Assembly: GCA_024305405.1 (NCBI GenBank)
Contig: JAKNDB010000103.1
Coordinates: 3,038,001-3,102,000, forward strand
Reading direction: 5' to 3'
DNA: 64,000 nucleotides
Origin: Dirofilaria immitis
Taxonomy: Eukaryota > Nematoda > Chromadorea > Rhabditida > Onchocercidae
A program made the translations under genes and the position numbers. Shown here one piece after another: positions 59,716-64,000 of this stretch (position 1 is the first letter of the stretch; each line of letters opens with the position of its first letter). The notes beneath the pieces were generated by a model. That model saw nothing but the letters and a program-made list of their open reading frames with translations. It made no database searches and had not been told where the DNA came from.

Positions 59716-62700
59716 TTATCCTGGACAAAAAAGGCAACGAATAAAATTAATCACCAAGCTAGCGATAAATAAAACAAACATTATCACCAGTAATGCGAGA
59801 ACCCATTCCTGAAAAATTTATTTCAAAATTTAATACCAAATAGATTTTATCAGTAATTTAATAATATTACATATATGTTTCATTGATAATTTAATACTAA
59901 ATATGATTATATAAGTAGTTCGGTATTAGAGAGATTTTTATAATGAAAGAGGAAAAAAATCATTTCAATATTTATTTTGATTTGTTTAAAATTCTAGACA
60001 TTCTATATCCTATGTATGATTTAAAATGATCAAACAATTTGATAAATGATATTGCATTGATCTTTATCATTACTTTTTTTTTAGCAATTAATAACTCACA
60101 TTAAAATTCCAATTTGCAATGCATGTATAAATTTAATTTCATTGCTTCATAAAATACATTTATGAATTACATTTATTACTATAAAAAAATTTTATTGAAT
60201 CAATCATGATAATGAATATATGATATTCATTATCATAAAATAATGATTAAAATTATATGAAATTGAAATAATTCATTATCATAAAATAATGATTAAAATT
60301 ATATGAAATTGAAATAATTCATTATCATAAAATAATGATTAAAATTATATGAAATTGAAATAATTCATCATCATAAAATAATGATTAAAATTACATGAAA
60401 TTGAAATAATTCATCATCATAAAATAATGATTAAAATTATATGAAATTGAAATAATTCATTATCATAAAATAATGATTAAAATTATATGAAATTGAAATA
60501 ATTCATTATCATAAAATAATGATTTTTAATATAATTTTGAATTTAAAAAGATTTTTGTTTATAATATTCCTATAATATACATATATATGTTTTTTTCGAT
60601 CAATTATTCATCCTTGATTTTATTGAAAGATAGTGAAATTATTATTTATTATGAAAAAGAGAGAGAATTTGTTTACTAAATTCTCAAATATAAATTTTAT
60701 GTATACTCTCATATAAATATTATGATGATAAATCTTTAGTTATAATCAATGGTGATAAAAATGTTGATAAATCTTTAGCTATAATCAATCATGATAAGAA
60801 AAATATCAATTGTTTCATTTAAAAAATAATCTCTCTCTCTCTGCCTCCCTTTCTCGCTCTCTCTCTATCTTCCTCTTCCTTCGTCTCTTTCGCATTATAT
60901 TCCATTTTTATCTTAATATTTACTAAATAATTGATTAATTCCAATCAGATTGATTGATCAATTTCAAATTGAATTAAATTAAATATTCAAATCAAATCAT
61001 CGATGCAAATTTATCAATTAAATTTTATATTTAACATAATTTTTTTTCATTATCAATTGATAAGTAAAATATTGAAAATTTGTTTATAAAAGAATATTCA
61101 AATGTAAATATAAATTGATTAAAAATCAAAAATTTTACAAAAAAAAAAGAAATTTGTAAAGTTTATTGATAAATTTTTTTTGATAATTATTGTTTACTAA
61201 TTGATAATTGACTAAATTTATTGTATGAAAAGAAGAAAAACATTTCAATATTTTTTTAATTAAAATAAAATAATTTCAAATTTGAATTAAATTTATTCAT
61301 TTCAAATTATAGATATTATTATCATTAAAAAAACTTTTCCAAGTTTATTTTTCATAAAATATATTATAATATTTGTGTTTTATTTTTTGTTTTTATAAGA
61401 AAAGAAAAATTATATAATTAATCTAATTAAGCGTATATATAATAAATAAATAATTAAGCATAAATTTTTATACCTGAAGCCTAAAACAACAGGAAGTATT
61501 TAAATCACCACAACAACGAAAATAATATAATATTGTCTCTTCTGGACATTGTTCACCAACAATAATTATTGGACATGCCGATGAACTTTTCCTAAAAAAA
61601 AAAAAATTTTTAAAATTAATTTGAAATATTAATTATCGGTAATTCAATTAATAAGTATAAAATTATTTATATATACTTTTAACAAAAAGTTTTTAAATCT
61701 TTCGATGTTATATTACAAAAAAAACAAAAATTTGAAAAAAGAGGACGATAGAAATATAGAAAGTAATATAATATTACAAAGAATATAAATAAATTAACTG
61801 AAAGAAAAGAAAAAAGAAAATTAAAAATATTTAGAAAATAAATGAAATGAAATAATAGGGAAGAGATTTTTAAATTTAAAAATTATAATTTACAATTTAA
61901 TTAATATTAAATATTATATTTTTAATTATTTCTCATTATTTCATGTTTTAATAAGTAAAAAAAGAAACCGTTAAATAAACAATTATAATAATAGAATTAT
62001 ATATTATCTTCGAATTGATAATATTTAATATAAATTAATTTAAAAAGGAAATTAATATATAAACAAATAATTCAATAATAGAATTATATATTATATACGA
62101 ATTGATAATATTTAATATAAATTAATTTAAAAAAAGGAAATTAATATATAAACAAATAATTGAATAATAGAATTATATATTATATACGAATTGATAATAT
62201 TTAATATGAATTAATTTAAAATAAAAAGAAAATTAAAATAAAAATTTTTGGAAAGTTATTATACGATACCTAATGAATCGTTCCAACAAATCGACTGTTC
62301 TATATGGCATTACTATTGTTTAAATGTATATTTTTAATGAATTTTTCCTAAATTAATTTAATACAAAAAAAAAGAATTTTTCCTTCGTTTGATATTTACC
62401 GAAAAATGACAAATTTGATGAAAAAGTCATAAAATAAATCTCGATCATCGACTATCAACCGATCAGAAGAATAAGGAAAAAAAAGGGCGAAGAAGACGAA
62501 GAAGAAAAAAGTATTATAAAGTTGAAATGAGCAAAATTTGTAGGATGAAAAATGGAAGTTTCATTTTTATTTTAAATTCTATTTCAACCAAATAAATATT
62601 AATTAATAATTTTAGATATAACAAAGAATAAAAATAATTTTTTCCTTTCTTTTATTTTGGAACTATTTTTTTATTTAAAAGAAAAAAAGCGAAACTTTTT

Positions 62701-63481
62701 TTTCAAATTCGAAATTATTTTCTCAAAAAGAAAATTTATACAAAATTTATTATTTCATTGATACATTCATTTATTTTGTTAAAATTGTGTTTTTTTAAAA
62801 GAAAAAAGTTATATTTGCTTATCATATAAATACCAATTTAAATATTTAATTGATTAAATATTAAGTAATATCAATGATCGATTCAATAATATTAAAATGT
62901 ATTACTGATATTACTAAAAAGTTTCAAATATTAGTTTAAATATGTAATTGATTAAATATTAAGTAATATTTGATTAAATATTAAGTACTATTAATGATGG
63001 ATTCATTAATATTAAAATGTATTGCCGATATTACTAAAAGTTTCAAATATTAATTTAAATATGTAATTGATTAAATATTAAGTAATATTAATGATCGATT
63101 CAATAATATTAAAAAGTTTTAAATAAGCAAGGAAAAAGAATATACTCTATTGATTATTAAAATTGAGAAATATAAAACTTATAAAAATTTGAGTAAAAAT
63201 TTCAATAAAAATTCTATTATTATAATATCAAAAAATGATTTAATTTATTTAAAAATTTATTATTCAAAATAATAAAACTGAAATTTAAAGCATTTACAAA
63301 TTTTTGAATTTGAAATCAATCAAAATTAATAAGCGAAATTAATTTAATTATTAGATAAAATTTCAACTTACTTTAATGCGAATATTTTGATACTATTGTT
63401 TTCATCGAAATTATCAATATATGTTTCCAAATTTGCTAAACATAAACTTGCTAAACATAGCAAATATATGTAATGAATCAT
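59716..63481 (-). CDS. Small Cys-rich type I membrane protein
   Basis: Three minus-strand exons in phase: 63481-63372, 61591-61474, 59808-59716. They give about 106 residues. Exon 1 is a signal peptide (MIHYIYLLCLASLCLANLET) plus a short acidic stretch. Exon 2 holds a compact Cys-rich module: ACPIIIVGEQCPEETILYYF followed by RCCGDLNTSCCFRLQ. The spacing is C-x8-C-x10-CC-x6-CC. Exon 3 is a single transmembrane helix (WVLALLVIMFVLFIASLVIN) followed by the short tail FIRCLFCPG and TAA. I infer a cell-surface or ER/endosomal single-pass protein. The signal peptide, double-Cys module, helix and short tail resemble the layout of Shisa-type and similar Cys-rich adaptors, but I do not claim membership. 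The two introns are long (about 1.7 kb each) and full of AT repeats. Confidence 0.65.
60190..60530. repeat. 46-bp tandem repeat
   Basis: About seven copies of a unit reading AATTCATTATCATAAAATAA then TGATTAAAATTATATGAAATTG, very uniform, in an intron of the Cys-rich membrane protein gene. Confidence 0.95.
61975..62225. repeat. ~78-bp tandem repeat, 3 copies
   Basis: Three copies containing AATAGAATTATATATTATAT and GAATTGATAATATTTAATAT, in intron 1 of the Cys-rich gene. Confidence 0.9.
62845..63115. repeat. ~110-bp tandem repeat, 3 copies
   Basis: Three imperfect copies with ATTGATTAAATATTAAGTAA and AATGATCGATTCAATAATAT, in intron 1 of the Cys-rich gene. Confidence 0.85.
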
Positions 63482-64000
63482 AATTTGAAAATCTAAAATT
63501 TTTAAATTTAATACATAAAATTATATTTTATTTATTATTTATAAAATATAATCTATTTTATATTATAACTATAGTAAATTTATCATTTGATTGATCCTAA
63601 ATTCCGATCAAAGTTTCATTCATATGTTTGATTTTACAATCTGATAAACGTAACACTTCTGTTTCGATATTACAATTATCAAAATCATTATCAAAAAAAT
63701 GCAAAACAAATATTATTAAATAATATAAGTTTGTAAAAAACCTTTACCTATGATTGTCTTAAAAAAAAGAAAAGAAAAAGGTTTTTATTTTCATCTAAAA
63801 CATTATTTATATGAATATGATAATGGATGATATATTTTATCAAATATGAAATGAATCATTTCTTTCTTAAAATTTATCAGAAAAGAAAAAAAAACATTTA
63901 TCAATTACAATTATCATTTTCAAATTATAATTAATTCAAAATTAATTATCAAAAATTTATTTGATATAAAACAATTTCTGATAGCTAAAAAAATTACAAA
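63482..64000. other. Intergenic end of window
   Basis: AT-rich upstream region of the Cys-rich membrane gene. No further exon was seen. Confidence 0.5.

Overview
Eukaryotic DNA, very AT-rich (roughly three quarters A+T or more by eye), with many short introns that open in GT and mostly close in TTTTCAG/TTTTTAG, and with dense tandem repeats and ATT/AAT microsatellites. The elongation factor 1-alpha product and the 5S rRNA read as nematode sequences. I infer an AT-rich, intron-rich nematode; clade III (spirurid/filarial-like) is my guess, not shown by the sequence. No bacterial or viral block was seen.

Layout. 1-5.2 kb: AT-rich DNA with a few minus-strand exon-like islands. 5.2-11.8 kb: a minus-strand, many-exon gene for a large secreted-N-terminus seven-helix membrane receptor. 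12-17 kb: repeats only. About 17.0-17.5 kb: one 5S rRNA gene on the minus strand, possibly inside an intron of a tiny plus-strand membrane-protein gene. 17.5-21.8 kb: non-coding, with two strong inverted repeats and a G-rich purine tract. 21.88-23.94 kb: eEF1A, six exons. 24.67-25.99 kb: a small Lys-rich orphan gene, with a stray copy of its first exon at 27.1 kb. 26.4-29.2 kb (minus) and 31.6-33.5 kb (plus): two head-to-head paralogues of an unrecognised multi-pass membrane protein, with a small helical orphan gene between them. 34.6-38.8 kb: fructosamine/ketosamine-3-kinase. 38.9-43.3 kb: a repeat field (85-bp repeat, 132-bp minisatellite, about 540 bp of AAT). 44.55-50.96 kb: NSF (N-ethylmaleimide-sensitive factor), 16 exons. 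53.81-57.25 kb: a second, chimeric gene with an N-terminal FLYWCH zinc finger joined in phase to a diverged copy of the NSF D2 ATPase domain. 57.3-59.7 kb: repeats. 59.7-63.5 kb: a small Cys-rich type I membrane protein on the minus strand.

The most notable object is the FLYWCH/NSF-D2 gene lying about 2.9 kb downstream of NSF on the same strand. Its D2-like half keeps four NSF intron positions and phases, which points to a local tandem duplication of the 3' half of nsf that gained a DNA-binding-type zinc finger. I know of no such described protein family.

Caution on sequence quality: at least nine conserved coding exons need exactly one extra base, mostly in A or T runs, to stay in frame. 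Conserved protein sequence continues on both sides each time, so I treat these as assembly deletions and not as pseudogene damage. Exon coordinates were read by hand from splice consensus and protein similarity. No transcript data were available. Genes are given as spans from start to stop, with exons listed in the evidence.
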